DNA of 64,000 nt, from contig JTDE01000431.1 of the NCBI GenBank assembly GCA_014338405.1, positions 169,003-233,002 on the forward strand, in the 5' to 3' direction. The notes under the pieces are model-generated. The model ran no database searches. It was not told the origin of the DNA and saw only the letters and a list, made by a program, of their open reading frames with translations. The translations under genes were made by a program, and so were the position numbers. Below, one piece after another: positions 51,830-63,443 of the stretch. Source of the DNA: Paragonimus skrjabini miyazakii (Eukaryota; Platyhelminthes; Trematoda; Plagiorchiida; Troglotrematidae). How positions within the stretch are numbered: position 1 is the first letter of the stretch; every line of letters begins with the position of its first letter.

Positions 51830-52956
51830 AGTAAACGAAATGCTGCTCAGGAAGTTTGGTGTTTCTGTCAGTTTAATTCAGAGATAAGTCTCAGTCGTGG
51901 ATCGTTAGGTAGAGCTAACGGGACTGTCGCTTCATCTCTTCCCAAGGAGATCGGACAATATCATCATTACTTACAAACTTCTGTGGTTGTGCGTTTGCAC
52001 GTGATAATTTAGTCATTATTAACGTGCTGTCAATGGTGCAGTAGTCAACACGGATGTTTTATGAAAGCGTGACCTGGATTAAACTGACAGTCGAGCGCTA
52101 ACAAGAACAAACCCTGAATTCAGTGCTTCTTTCCGAAATGGACTGGCTGAGAAGTTTATGAAAATCCGGAAGCTACAATCGATTTCGAGTGAATTCTAAA
52201 ATAGGAAGGGGTCCATGCATACACTCAGTGGTTGATAACGAATTAGAAAAGTTAAGATAGACAGCAGTTGTTGGATTATCAGGCTAATATTCGTACACCA
52301 TTTAGTTTATATTTCTTTCATAACAAACAGTTCACCTAGAATAAACATATCTTCATGATAACTCCTTCAACTCGTTCAATAGTTAAAAGGATAAACGTCC
52401 AAGAAGAGCCTGTCAGATATTCATGAGAAGTAGACCAATATGCACATCAAAACACCAGAGAATTCAGTAAGCGTAGGTTTTACGAAGATTATCAATAACT
52501 GATGACAGTAAGCTAGCGTATACCTGTTAATTTCATTCAGGTTCTATCCCAGTGAGACAGACAAACTATTTTAAGATTTTTTGGATCACATAGCTAAGAC
52601 TGTCGAAGTGATGAAACATCGCGTGTATGCATGAGAGACAGATGATCTGTTATAAGCATTGAACAACATACTTGCACTGAGACAGTATTTATACACCACA
52701 AACGAGATAGGTGGAATTTTCCTCAGTCCTTCAAATTCCCGTCGAAAATCCAACTGTACTCGAAATGGGGCAATTCCGGTAGCCTTTCCAGTACACGGTA
52801 ACGTGATCTGTACATCTGAGCACGGCAAAGAGTAACAAGAAAGAAGGAATTCATTTCCCGGCATGTGTTTCAAATAGGGAAAGCAGAAGAAATTTCAACG
52901 GACCGACACGTATATATTTGTATTACTAATAAGTAGTGTGGCAGATTTGTGAATTT
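51830..52956. other. Noncoding or unassigned stretch
   Basis: No gene or element was recognised. The frame 52873-52586 (-) has no motif. Confidence 0.4.
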
Positions 52957-53065
52957 AGATGAGACCCAACTTTGAAAAGCAAGGGCTTCAGCTGGATTCG
53001 AACCAGCGACAGGGGGATTCCATATGAGACAGTGGGACGGGTGGGTAACCGAGTCCAAATGTGAA
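52957..53065 (-). mobile_element. tRNA-headed SINE, copy 3 (inverted partner)
   Basis: On the - strand the tail, TTGCTTTTCAAAGTTGGGTC, and the box B, GCTGGTTCGAATCCAGC, are nearly identical to copy 4. The head half, about 53016-53065, is strongly diverged or rearranged. It lies 20 bases from copy 4 in head-to-head orientation. Confidence 0.75.
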
Positions 53066-53084
53066 AGTTCCGAGCTCCTGGCGC

Positions 53085-53192
53085 GGCTTCGTAGCTCAGC
53101 TGGTAGAGCGCTTGCCGCGTTGAGGCATGGTGTTTCTGTCGCCGGTTCGAATCCAGCCGAAGCCCTGGCTTTTCACAGTTGGGTCTCATCTA
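53085..53192 (+). mobile_element. tRNA-headed SINE, copy 4 (best preserved)
   Basis: The 80-base head (53085-53164) folds as a tRNA. The acceptor stem GGCTTCG/CGAAGCC has seven perfect pairs. The D stem is GCTC/GAGC. The T arm is GCCGG-TTCGAAT-CCAGC with one C-A mismatch. The anticodon stem is imperfect around a seven-base loop GCGTTGA, and the variable region is unusually long. Position 33 is not T and the variable loop is abnormal, so it is not a normal tRNA gene. A tail, CTGGCTTTTCACAGTTGGGT, follows as in the other copies. Boxes A and B look intact, so RNA polymerase III transcription is possible. Confidence 0.8.
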
Positions 53193-56100
53193 AAGATATA
53201 TATTTAATTGTTCGTTTGTTTTTCAATTCATAAATAGATTTTGCAAACTTGGCACTAAGCTACAAGAAAGGTTTGAGTTCGTCCGTCAAACAAGACCGGT
53301 TATTTAGTGCTGCTTATCAAACTCCTGCTGTTTCAACGAGAAAAAGGCTGGCTGTGAATTGAACGTATTGGTTCATCAAACAAATTAACCTTGCAGTACT
53401 CACCAGACGGAGAAGCAGGGACAAACCCCGACGGTGCAATATTGAGGAGCGGTTTGTGAAGCAATGTCTGGTTTAATGACATCAGTTCAATACTGTACGT
53501 CAGCTATACAAAATCACAAAGAGAAGAGATAACAGAAAGAGTTTGGAAGAGTGAAATAAATAAAAAATAAATAACATATGTAAGGCATAGTTGGCAGAGA
53601 TAGAGGTGAACAGAAATCTTTTTTTACCACTTCCTAATATTCCATCATGCGTTAGAGAATCATCAGAAACTTACAATACCTGAAAGATATTTTTATATCT
53701 TCGGAAAAGCGTTACGGCGAAAAACAAGCTTGTTATCATAAGTTTCGTGTTAGTCTCCAGCTGAGTTATTAAAGAGACTAAGTTCATTGTGAAGTATTAT
53801 AGTTAAATTCCGTAAACCAGAACAAAGTCACGCTTGGATATAATAAACCACTGCATAAGTGGGAAAACACTATACATGTATCAAGCTGACCCAGTAGGTC
53901 AACAGAACAAGAAAGCCAGATCAAGAGAGAGAATCTGAGTACATGCAAGTGGCTGGTGAAATCTTAAGACCTATGGAAGACATCGTGGAGGAGTGGAATA
54001 ATATTTCGTAATTCTAAAGCGATTTGCGGACAATCGATGATTCTGTTTACTGGTGATGAGCCAAACCTGACGAAGAAGCTTCATTAAACCGAATGAACTG
54101 TTTACAAATTTGGTGTCATTTAAGACAGATTAACTATGAACGAGGTAGGTAAGTCATGGGTGAATTGTACATAGACAGGAGCCACTATCACTGTCGAATG
54201 TTCAATTGCCTCATATTGGAGACACGGAAAATACAAAACGGAAGTAAAATTTATGAAGTCAATCAGACAGGTTTATCAAAAACTAGATTGGTTTTGCAAA
54301 GTGTAGATAAAATTAGTTTAATCTAGATTTACTGAAGCAATCAATTAATCCAGTCAGAACTTGAATAAGTTTGACGGATCCATTCCCGATGGTCATGTGT
54401 CAGACAGTTTGACGCCATCAATTCTACTTACAACGCGTCTGTGTAACTTTGGTGTAACTAGGCTTTCCTTTATAGTTCTAAACTCTTTTCTTATTTTCTA
54501 CACTTTTTCCAGCTCAGTTTCATAATCAACCAACGACTGCAAAATCTCTAGTTATGAATTGGTACCCCCAACTGATAATTTCATTTTTCAAATGAAAAAT
54601 TCAGATTTTGTACATTTTAAACAAGGATTTAGGCATGAAAATTGATGTCAGCAACAGAAGGAAACGCTTACAAAAAACGTGCATACAGACATAAGCACCA
54701 TCTTCTTGGTTATTAATGCAGATATACCAAAGCATTAACGCGAACTGCTTGCACATGCTCAAACACGAAGGACATGATGACCATTGCGGTGTGGTAAAAG
54801 ATACTGTTGGGATCAACCTTATGACCTATCTAATATAAGTGTGTACACATCGAAAATGAACATGTAACCGCGATTGTTGATGCATTCGCTGAGGATTACT
54901 GATACAACTTCTCAGGAACCAGCTAACTACTCTTATTCAGTGTTCAATCCCAGTACATGGTAATTATAAAAACACATAGAACAGAGCTGTATTAGTTCGA
55001 CCACTCGCCTTCCATAACGCTGGTAATTAGTTACTTGTTACATAAATTTGGAAAGTTGAAAGGCCTTTAAAAGTTTGATTTAAACGGTGCTGGCGCTAAC
55101 ATTGTCCTTAAACTACACCCTAAAGGAAAAGAACTCAATAGTTGATTCACTGTTCAAAATCTGCCCCCGAATTGCTTTCCGTTTGCTCGTAATCAAGATA
55201 AATGAAAACTGTTTCCTATTCGAATACAGATTTGGTTCATCCGTGCTGGTTACTATTTTTTGGGAAAACTGAACGCCTTGCTTTACAGGGTTGATTGATT
55301 ATATGTTTGATGTGACTCATAGGAACAGACTTTTAAAAGTAGGCGAACCGACAGGTTATGTTTAATGGAATGTCTATAAAGGAAATGCCTACAAGCGAAA
55401 TTTGACTGAAGACCTTCTTTTCCAAATTGGATCTGACATTAAAGTGTGATTCAATATCGTTGAATACGGTGGCTTAATTACTACGAACAATAATGCGCAT
55501 CCTGTGTGATCATGGCGATGTATAAAATTACTCACGCATATACTGTAGAACGTGGCATCTTGTATTGAGATGATGAATTTGTTCTGAAAAGAGACCAGGA
55601 AGTCGTCTTCCATCGTAGAATACAATAACAACAACAACAAAGTTAACGGAACCTTCGCTAATTATTGACCAGCGTTCCCTGATAACAGACACGCTTATGT
55701 GGTACACGGCGTGGTGATTGTCTTTCAATTTAGTACGATTTGTCGGAGAATAGTTGGAACCGTAATACATCATAATGATGTCCTAAAGTAGAAAGCGATA
55801 TAACTTGGCTCTATAAATATCACTAATTGACGTATCTCTCGCTATGTCCTTTAGCGTAACAACTAAACCACTTTTCTGGCGACATATTTTTGGCAAGTCT
55901 GCAGGATATTTTCGGTTTATCTTTTCGTTTCAAAGTGGACTGACTGTATGTCCACCATTGTCTACGACGATTCTTTTAAACTGGGTCAAGATCGGTAGAA
56001 CGGTTTTACGCAAATTTATCTCTAACATGAATACTGCCTAGACCGAGCATGTTGTAATGTTAACGATAGTTGTAGCAAAGAATTGTGCCGAAATGTTTAC

Positions 56101-56482
56101 TGCAGTATATATGAGTAATATTATCCGAACCCTAGAGTACTTGAAGGGATGCCAGTGAATCTATCAGATGAACGCTATTTATTGTCCCCAGCCGTCGCAA
56201 ACCAAAATAACATTTTTTTTAAATGTGTAATTGTTCCGATAAGAATACGAAACAGATAACTGATGTCTGTAAAATGAACTTTAAGATCTTCATATCTAGC
56301 TGCAGTCTAAGATTTCCTTGCTTGTAAGAGAAACAACTAATGACAGTGAAAACAAATGAAGGTTGACTAAGGGAATGCCCAACAGACCCGACAAATTAGA
56401 TGTTCACTATTGTCTAAATTATGATGACAAGTCAACTACGTATATATCGTGCTGCCATATGTTCGAACGACGACCACGAATG
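53193..56482. other. Noncoding or unassigned stretch
   Basis: No gene was supported. On the - strand near 53460-53385 a short protein-like run (KPLLNIAPSGFVPASPSG) abuts a donor-like GTGAGT, but is too short to call. Other frames at 54601-54816, 55389-55773 (-) and 55844-56041 (+) lack motifs. Confidence 0.4.
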
Positions 56483-56890
56483 TGACGCTTTGTCCTCAAT
56501 CACACAGTGTCCCGATTTAAACTAGGATCGTTAAATCACGAACATAACACTGCTGTGGGCCACAGCGTTTGCAAACCGCTGGTGGCGTTATCTCTGGTTC
56601 ACCATGGTGCAAGATTCAAGAATAACATGTGCTTGAATTGCAACAATCACACACAAGCAGAGATATACTGGTCTGTAAACACGTCAAGTTTTGGGAACAA
56701 GGTCGGAAGACAGCTGATAACGAAATATCAGCCTAAGAAGACAACCAAAGTATCAATGATTTCGGCAATAAACGAAGCTGGCGGACTGAAAAATATCAAT
56801 AACAGGCAGCGGATGATTCTCTGTTTCCATGTCAGATGTGAAAGTGTTGTAGACTTAGTCGTTAACATGTCGAAAATAAATTGTTCTTGA
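56483..56890 (+). CDS. Unassigned open frame, about 135 codons
   Basis: The longest + strand frame in the window, open from just after a TGA near 56480 to a TGA at 56888-56890. It has no ATG near its start. The middle contains a C-x2-C pair with histidine and asparagine (CLNCNNH), and a basic stretch follows (TKYQPKKTTK). I recognise no domain, and no clear acceptor or donor frames it. It could be an exon, part of a decayed element or chance. Confidence 0.2.
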
Positions 56891-59005
56891 ACAGCACTAT
56901 GTTGGACATCGTCAGTAAGGGAAATGCTGGCAACTCAGGTTTCAAACATTGAGATCATTCAAAAACTGTGTCGAAATTGTGGATTTTTGTTTGTCAAACC
57001 AGCCAATTTTCTTTGGAATAACTTATACTTAGTTTTTTTTAATCTCCCTTCTGCCAAATAAACTTTCTTCAGAAAAACTGGTTAATTTGATCAACCCTCG
57101 AACCACGAGACCACTGGTGAGTGTGAATTATTTCCATGGTACAACAGTATTCAGTTGTGTTTCAAAATATTTAGAATAGTCGTTAATGTTGGACAATCCA
57201 CGATTCGTTCCATGCTCTCCCTAATAACCTTTTGGTTAATTCAAAATATTCGGTGTATTTCTACTTTAAACAGTAGTTATTTTTCTATGAGTATACCAAG
57301 TTCTGTAATCTCGAAGTAAATCTGCTAATACCTAAAAAAGTACACCATGATATGCATGAACTCACGAATGCACTAAAAATCAGTAGTCGTTCGAGTCACA
57401 AAATTAGTCGTCAATATGACGATTTGACTAGTTTAGAGGGATAACCGGATGGACCAATCGAACGTCACTATAATCAAGTTAAATGTATGTGTTCGACATG
57501 TACCCATGCTGATGTGGAAAACGACACGCAAATTAAACTGTCTGAATATTATGTTCAAATTCTGGTAGGTATCCTGTTACACTAAGATGCAATTATAATC
57601 CGACTGATCAAACTTGCTGGACAATTGAATCCGTCTAACATTATAAAAAAGATTGATAATATTACACAGTATTGGATATAGACTTCTAATTTTGATACCA
57701 ATCGACGAACTCGATTGAGTGAGATATTTCTCAGCAGTGATTGCCATCTAAACTGGGTTCTACACGTTGGCACGGAAATCGAAACAGCTTCGCCACTCTG
57801 TTCCCACAAAAACTATAGGATCCATTGCTGTGATGACGTAACAGAGACTGTTTATTAACTGAACGGTGAACACATCGGTAATTTTAGATTCAAAATGACA
57901 GCTAATTAGTAATGGGTCTGTAACACACAGACAGAGCTCAGTCAGTTTGACTGAGTTCATCCGGACTTGAGCTGAAAGAAACGTGTTTGAAATTTAAATG
58001 ATAACCTGATGGAATAAAGTGGTCATAAGTGTCATTAGGAAAAAAACCTGAACAACGCTAGCTGCTCAGAACAAACTATGTAAAGAGACGGAGCAGTAAA
58101 AGTGTCTAACGGTATGTCAGTAAAGAGGATTTTCGGGAAACTGTTTCCGTCATTATTAATGGAAATCATCAGGTAGGCACAGCAACTCATGAACAGAAAA
58201 GTATCAATTCACGCAGCTTTAAAACTGATTACGGTTCCATCCTCACGAATCTCATCAAGTTATCAATCCAATTCCTCTCAGTTCATCAACCCCAGTTCAT
58301 CATCAAACATATGGTCACAATATAAAATACGGGCATCTTACAAACAGACGGTACTAGAAATTAGTCGTCAGGCGGGTCTAAAGGAACCATCCTTTCATTG
58401 CTAAAGACCACTGCTATTCATTCGCTTCTCCAAGAGAAATTTTCACAGCTAAGCTCTGCAATAGAAAAACGATAAGTTGGTACTCGCTTTAGCTTCCCAT
58501 GGGTTTGCAGAGATCGGGTTCACAAGATTCAACAGACTACTAACGATTGTGATCCTACACTGTTTGCTAGACTCTATGGTAATTACGGGCGCTTTATTTC
58601 AATCAAAAGAATAAGTTGGCTTAGCTTTATATGCATATATATATTTAGCCAGGAATTTGCTTCAGTCTCTGCACCCAACGAGTTCATTTTCCACCTGCAC
58701 AGCTGACAGCCATATGGACAACACGGTAAAACATTGTTTGTTCGATCTCTGGAGGTTTGATTTAATCAATACACGGAACACACTTAAACTCAACGGCGCA
58801 CAAACGTGGATGGAATGTACTCTTATATAAACAAAGGCAAGAGAAAAAGCAAAAATAAGCATTATAATGAGATTTGTTATACAAAAGACATATTAAAAGT
58901 CATACCAAATTGTTGATTTGAAGTTTTTGTAAGCCACGAATACTGTACCAATCTGCTAGAGCATAACGAAAAGACAACGTCTGTCCTCATCGTACTGAAG
59001 CAACT
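56891..59005. other. Noncoding or unassigned stretch
   Basis: No supported gene. A serine-rich frame at 58189-58404 (+) and frames at 57582-57960 and 58662-58862 (-) were read without a match. The right edge abuts the 3' untranslated region of the - strand gene. Confidence 0.4.
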
Positions 59006-59011
59006 TTTATT
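59006..59011 (-). terminator. Polyadenylation signal for the 59282-59448 exon
   Basis: TTTATT on the + strand gives AATAAA on the - strand, 271 bases after the stop codon of the terminal exon. The spacing is normal for an animal 3' untranslated region. Confidence 0.35.
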
Positions 59012-59281
59012 CCACCACCATTTATGGAAATGAATTGTAAATCTTAATGAGGTTGCATAATGTTTCTTAACTTTGTGAAAACAAGGGCAATATTTTTTAA
59101 AATCGGCTACAAATCACCTTAAATCCAATGATTGTTGAGTTTACTGTTTCAATGCAAACACAAACGTGAAAACTGGCACCTGTACCCCAGCCATAATCAG
59201 TAAACCAGTGACATCGTCCGCTTAATTTCCCTCTTCCTCTAACAGCTACAGCTCACAACCTGTATTGGTGACATGAATAGA

Positions 59282-59448
59282 TTATTCAGCTGGCATCATG
59301 GCAAAACTCACACGTTCATCTCCGGCCTTCCATTTTGCTCGCAGTTCCTCAATCCGAGGTGGGATGGGTTTATCCACACTGAGCGCAATTTTGTCCAACA
59401 CTTCCGGCAACAGTAGACCATTAAACACCAGAAAAAGCTGTTCCGGAA
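59282..59448 (-). CDS. Terminal exon of an unidentified conserved-looking gene
   Basis: On the - strand an acceptor (AAATTTTTATTCAAAAG) is followed at 59448 by 167 bases that complete a split codon and then encode 54 residues to a TAA at 59284-59282. The peptide starts PEQLFLVFNGLLLPEVLDK and ends VSFAMMPAE. It combines a hydrophobic amphipathic stretch, a PIPPR turn and a charged helix (RIEELRAKWKAGDER). Codon use is G+C-richer than the flanks, and both other frames are closed early, which is typical of real coding sequence. The upstream exon must end with one base of a codon (phase 1). It was not found, and LINE relics occupy the adjacent presumed intron. I do not recognise the family. Confidence 0.65.
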
Positions 59449-59518
59449 CTTTTGAATAAAAATTTGAGGCACATGAAATAATGTGAACTGTATACTGTAA
59501 ACAAACTATCGAGATAAA

Positions 59519-59532
59519 TATATATATATATA
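59519..59532. repeat. (TA)n microsatellite
   Basis: A 14-base TA run in the presumed last intron, between the terminal exon and a LINE relic. Confidence 0.8.
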
Positions 59533-59589
59533 TTCAATATTGTTATTTTTTCACAATGACTGAACTGGAAAAGGAATGAAAAGGACACA

Positions 59590-59850
59590 ATGACTCGTTC
59601 AGGGTGAGAAGTAGATGGAGCTCTAACAGTAAAAGTATATTAGAAATACAATTAGGTGCGTCTACAAGATGTACGTTGGCTCGTCTACCACAGGTAGCAA
59701 TATCTGTTGAAGCGAACAGAACAACGAACCAAAGACCAAGGCTGTTATCTCTGTGTGATCATTATGTGAGAATAAAATGTTCACCGGTGAGAGGAATCAG
59801 CCACTTTGTGCAGTATAACTGCAAAATTTCCCGTGCAATTGGGTAAATGT
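59590..59850 (+). pseudogene. LINE (jockey/CR1-group-like) RT C-terminal relic
   Basis: The + frame reads ILEIQLGASTRCTLARLPQV and then SVEANRTTNQRPRLLSL near 59709-59760, followed by YVRIKCSP. This matches the block after the RT thumb in many LINEs, where LGAxRTxPVExLxxEAxxPPLxxRRxxL is typical. No catalytic RT blocks precede it, because the sequence upstream is microsatellite and exon. It is a 5'-truncated fragment, as expected for a LINE, lying antisense to the neighbouring gene. The clade is uncertain. Confidence 0.5.
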
Positions 59851-60289
59851 ATACAAACAACGTCCAGAGAGATACAGAAGCAGACATCGATAGCTTCAGC
59901 AACAGTAAAGATATTAAAGCTCATCGACCTCGATAGATTCTTACAAATCGTAACAAGAGGAAATGTTTGACTTTGTTTTGATAATGAAACTCTACCAATT
60001 AGACAATGAACTACTACACTACTGAATTCAACGTGTGGACGATAGCATACGGGATAGAATGCTTAATACGACCACAGCATGACGCTTAGTACTGATAAAC
60101 AAACTGACAGATATATAGACTAGTTGAAATACTTAGCAGTTGATCTTTGAATTAATGCTTAACAAAATGCACTTCAGAAGGAATAATCTATTGAGGATCA
60201 CTTGAAGCATAGACACACTACACAAGAGTGAGTGTTTAACTGTTAAAAATAACGTCATCGGATAACTCCATTCAGAAAAACTGCTACCT

Positions 60290-60540
60290 CAAACTCAGTC
60301 AGTTGCATGCATGGCGCTGCTTTTGGACTTCTTGAAAGACGTGTCTGGAAGAAATACTGCCTAAAGATGTAAACCAACCAGCCCATCTACCGCTCAGTGG
60401 TGCCGTTTGACTGTTATAGGGCAGTGAAACTTGGACAGCGTATCAGCGGAATGTGATGTATGTGGGCCGCGCCCATCTGCAGTGTCTAGAACGCACCGTT
60501 GGTATTCTGACATGGTTCGGACATAAATTCAAACACTGAA
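60290..60540 (+). pseudogene. RTE-type LINE RT C-terminal relic
   Basis: Two blocks typical of RTE-clade reverse transcriptases appear in order. GAAFGLLERRVWKK at about 60314-60355 corresponds to the family's AFGxLxxRVWxxxxL segment. GSETWTAYQRNV at 60420-60455, then QCLERTVGI at about 60477-60503, corresponds to YGxETWxxxxxxxxxLexFhxRcLRxIxGi. Stops interrupt both blocks and a frame change lies between them. The element is short, decayed and antisense to the - strand gene upstream of its terminal exon. Confidence 0.6.
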
Positions 60541-61869
60541 GTACTACAGTAAACAGCGCGGAGAAAGACTTAGCTATGAATCGGACCGTCCAGAGAAGTA
60601 TATCTCGGATACGCGTCCGAACGTTCAATAAACGACAGTTTAGCTGCCGTGAATTCAAACGAGCGGTAGACAACAGAACCGTAGGTGTCATAAGTCTCGG
60701 GCCTTTAGATCATCAAAGTGTTCCCAGTATGTCGTCGGTGGAGAGTCGACGGCTACGTTAGGCCCAAGTAGGTTATATCAGTTATATCTGTTATTTCGTT
60801 CATATCAACCACCGACCGCTCTCGATTGGTAGTTCACTCGCTTTCTTTCTCAGAAAGTTCAGTCACTGTGGTCTTCTATCTCTTCTTTTCTTCAGGTTTG
60901 TATTATGAATTATTCGTTTGTTTTTTACCTAACTTTAGATTTTTGTTATTTTCCTCCCCTTATCTAGAGTGTAATAATATGTACTTTGATATCAAACTAC
61001 TTTCTGCCTTACATTTTCAACGTTTCTTCCCAGTTTAGGCCCTGTTTTTGGAAACCCTGCTTTTTCTGGAAGGTAAGGGTTTCACCTTCATACTAGCCTA
61101 CAAACTGACTAACTAGCACTGACCAGCTGGAACACAAAGGCCTCCACTCATACGTCTCCTGCTGTTATTTCTTCGGATTTACATTGGATACGTTGTGTAT
61201 GAATGAACCCACGAGTGATGGGATGCAAACCACTTGTGGTGAGCGTTTTGCGCGGGTATCATTCGGCTTCGATTACTATGGCACGCCAATCTGAAATGGA
61301 TGCCGCCAACCGTTTAAAAATGCCCAAGGATATGGCTGATCATCTCTAATCTTAATTATTAGTTATGCGATACATACGCAGGCGTTAGCGGTTTTAGTAG
61401 CGTTTAGTTCATACGATATAAACATTATTATGTGTCATGATCAATGACCTTGCTGACTACTTCGTCGCTTGTTAATCGTTCTATTTTCACATATGCACAC
61501 TCAAATTTCCATCCCTAAACCATTGGTAAAATTCCCACACATTGATCCGTCCGACTCTTCACATATATTTTCGGTAGTGTTCGATCAGAATCTGCTAATA
61601 ACGAACAGTACGGAGACCAGTGCACGGACACCGAATTGCTCCAAATGAATCACAGCACCGGTAGTTACTCAATAACTGATGACGTGATTCCGCGGGGTAA
61701 AATTTAACTGCCGAACTACAGATCAATTTACCAAGAAATAAGAACGAAAGAGCAGAAGTGTGACTCAGAAATACAAACAACGATATAGACCATAGTTTGT
61801 TCGGTTAGTGAATTTGTCTATGACTATTCTCCATTGTATCACGTTGACACAGTTCGCGGATAAACGGAA
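60541..61869. other. Noncoding or unassigned stretch
   Basis: Overlapping frames at 60443-60761 on both strands, and at 60826-61038 (+) and 61595-61780 (-), have no motif. If the 59282 exon's gene extends to the right, this is intron. Confidence 0.4.
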
Positions 61870-62100
61870 CATTACCTGCCAGCAGGTGTGGTTGAACGTC
61901 TGAATACCACGCACAAGTCGACACGCACTTTTTGACTGGGGTAAAATTCGAATTAGTGCTTGTTTTTGAAAGCGGTCGGTTGAAAAATCTACCATTAGGC
62001 GAAAGCCTAATGTGAGTGGGGATAACCCTAGCATACGCAAACTCTCAGACTGCCCATAAAAATCAAAGTGAAAGCAGATGGGATAAAGTAATGGTGACAA
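61870..62100 (-). CDS. Candidate exon on the minus strand, unknown
   Basis: A - strand frame of 111 codons (62100-61765) includes a protein-like run (LRMLGLSPLTLGFRLMVDFS). At 61879-61878 it crosses a donor-like site, TGGCAG/GTAATG, where an exon could end after HTCWQ. The frame to the right is open to the ATG near 62100, without a good acceptor. A second frame is also open for about 38 codons before the donor, so the phase is ambiguous. It could be an upstream exon of the gene ending at 59282, but the required phase-1 join only fits the second frame. No family was recognised. Confidence 0.2.
61993..62012. other. Perfect hairpin with GAAA tetraloop
   Basis: CATTAGGC-GAAA-GCCTAATG is an eight-pair perfect stem with a GNRA tetraloop. 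It lies inside the - strand candidate frame. A stand-alone RNA function is unproven. Confidence 0.6.
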
Positions 62101-62577
62101 CTACCGTTGTCTTCAGTCATAGGAGATCAGCCTATCGGTGCCACCTCATACCATAACATAACTATTAGATTTCAGTTACACCCCGCGAAAACTGCATAAT
62201 TACTAAGTCCTTCAACACACACGCTTAGGTCGTAACCTTCACGATAACCTTCACGATAATCATAGCGAATGCTTATGAATTACGACTGTTTTCAAGCCAC
62301 CAACGCGTTCAGACCTTTTCTTACACATATAAGCAGTCAAACACTGCAGTTATACTGCCAGTGCCCCGCGCATATCTTATTGTAAGATCCACATTTCCGA
62401 AGAGTTCTTGGTAGGTGCTTTACGAAAATGAGCAGGAGGCTAGTTACTACCCAGTTAGAGCCCACTAATGGTACTACACCCAGTATTAACCCATTTTCTC
62501 TCATGCACAACGCTGTGTAACAAAGCTCACATTGAATATGCCCCAGTTAACAAACCCGGGTGTTTAATCACAACCCA

Positions 62578-62579
<2 letters not shown>
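62101..62579. other. Noncoding or unassigned stretch
   Basis: Only a short tandem duplication was seen, ACCTTCACGAT twice near 62237-62258. Confidence 0.4.

Positions 62580-62619
<40 letters not shown>
62580..62619. repeat. (TA)20 microsatellite
   Basis: An uninterrupted 40-base TA dinucleotide run, the longest simple repeat in the window. It is likely to be length-variable and prone to cruciform extrusion or slippage. Confidence 0.97.
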
Positions 62620-62622
<3 letters not shown>

Positions 62623-63443
62623 AGGCCACTTTCAAATTCGAATTCATTAGCAGAAACTGATGACTAAACTAACGAAAGTAACTTTTCTAGGAGGTTCCGT
62701 AACACTCAGTCTGTTTCTGTACGCACGTTCGCCAATTAACACAAACTGTCTTCTCCATACAGAATTCTTCGTCAAAATCTTGATGTCATTCGATCCAAAT
62801 GAACGGCATGTTTTCCACCACGATATACACACCTTTTTTAAAAGAAGTTCGTTTTGATCAGCAGGAGCTTTTTCTGATTCTACTCGTGACATTTATTTCA
62901 AAAGTTATCTACCTTAGCAACTCAATGGTTGAGTGCGCACAATCGTTTCATGATCTGAAGATTAAAATTTCCATTCAACTGGAAGCTTACTCTAGCCATC
63001 TCTGTTTGAGGAATCCAAAAATGGACGAAACTGGTAACGATGAAGTGTCAGGTTGTAAGGTGGTACAGAACGACATGTATATCCTGTGGTATTACCTTCC
63101 AGAAAAAATGATTTGAACTTTCACACAATTACCATCAGGTGGGTCCTCCAGGTTTTCAATTTTTGGTTCAACTACCTAGGCACTAATTATAGCCAGCTAT
63201 CACAAAACAAGTAAATCAGATACCCACTGTGTTTACTATTTAGCCGTGTTTCGTATCAATTAAGTTCTTGATGTACGAGTCAACAACGTTAGGTTTTCAA
63301 GTTTAAATCCTCTCAGATAGCCCGTATCCAGGGAACTATAGAGTTTGTAATATTTCTATGCATTTATTCCACGGTTAATGTTTGTTAAACTTAGTGTTCG
63401 AGTAAAGTAAGTATATACGTGAAACGAACAATAGTGTTGTGGT
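62620..63443. other. Noncoding or unassigned stretch
   Basis: The + frames 62660-62857 and 62799-63116 (105 codons) and the - frame 62892-62647 overlap here without a recognisable motif or clear splice boundaries. Confidence 0.35.

Noticed and set aside
53085..53164. Functional tRNA-Asn gene
   Set aside because: The anticodon loop lacks T33, the variable region is too long, the anticodon stem is imperfect, and a SINE tail follows.
52870..53233. Three overlapping open frames around 53 kb
   Set aside because: They arise from the two inverted SINE copies. The tRNA-like sequence lacks stops but is noncoding.
62654..62684. CTGATGA followed by CGAAA, possible second hammerhead
   Set aside because: The bases between the core elements cannot form stem II, and no stem I or cleavage site is apparent.
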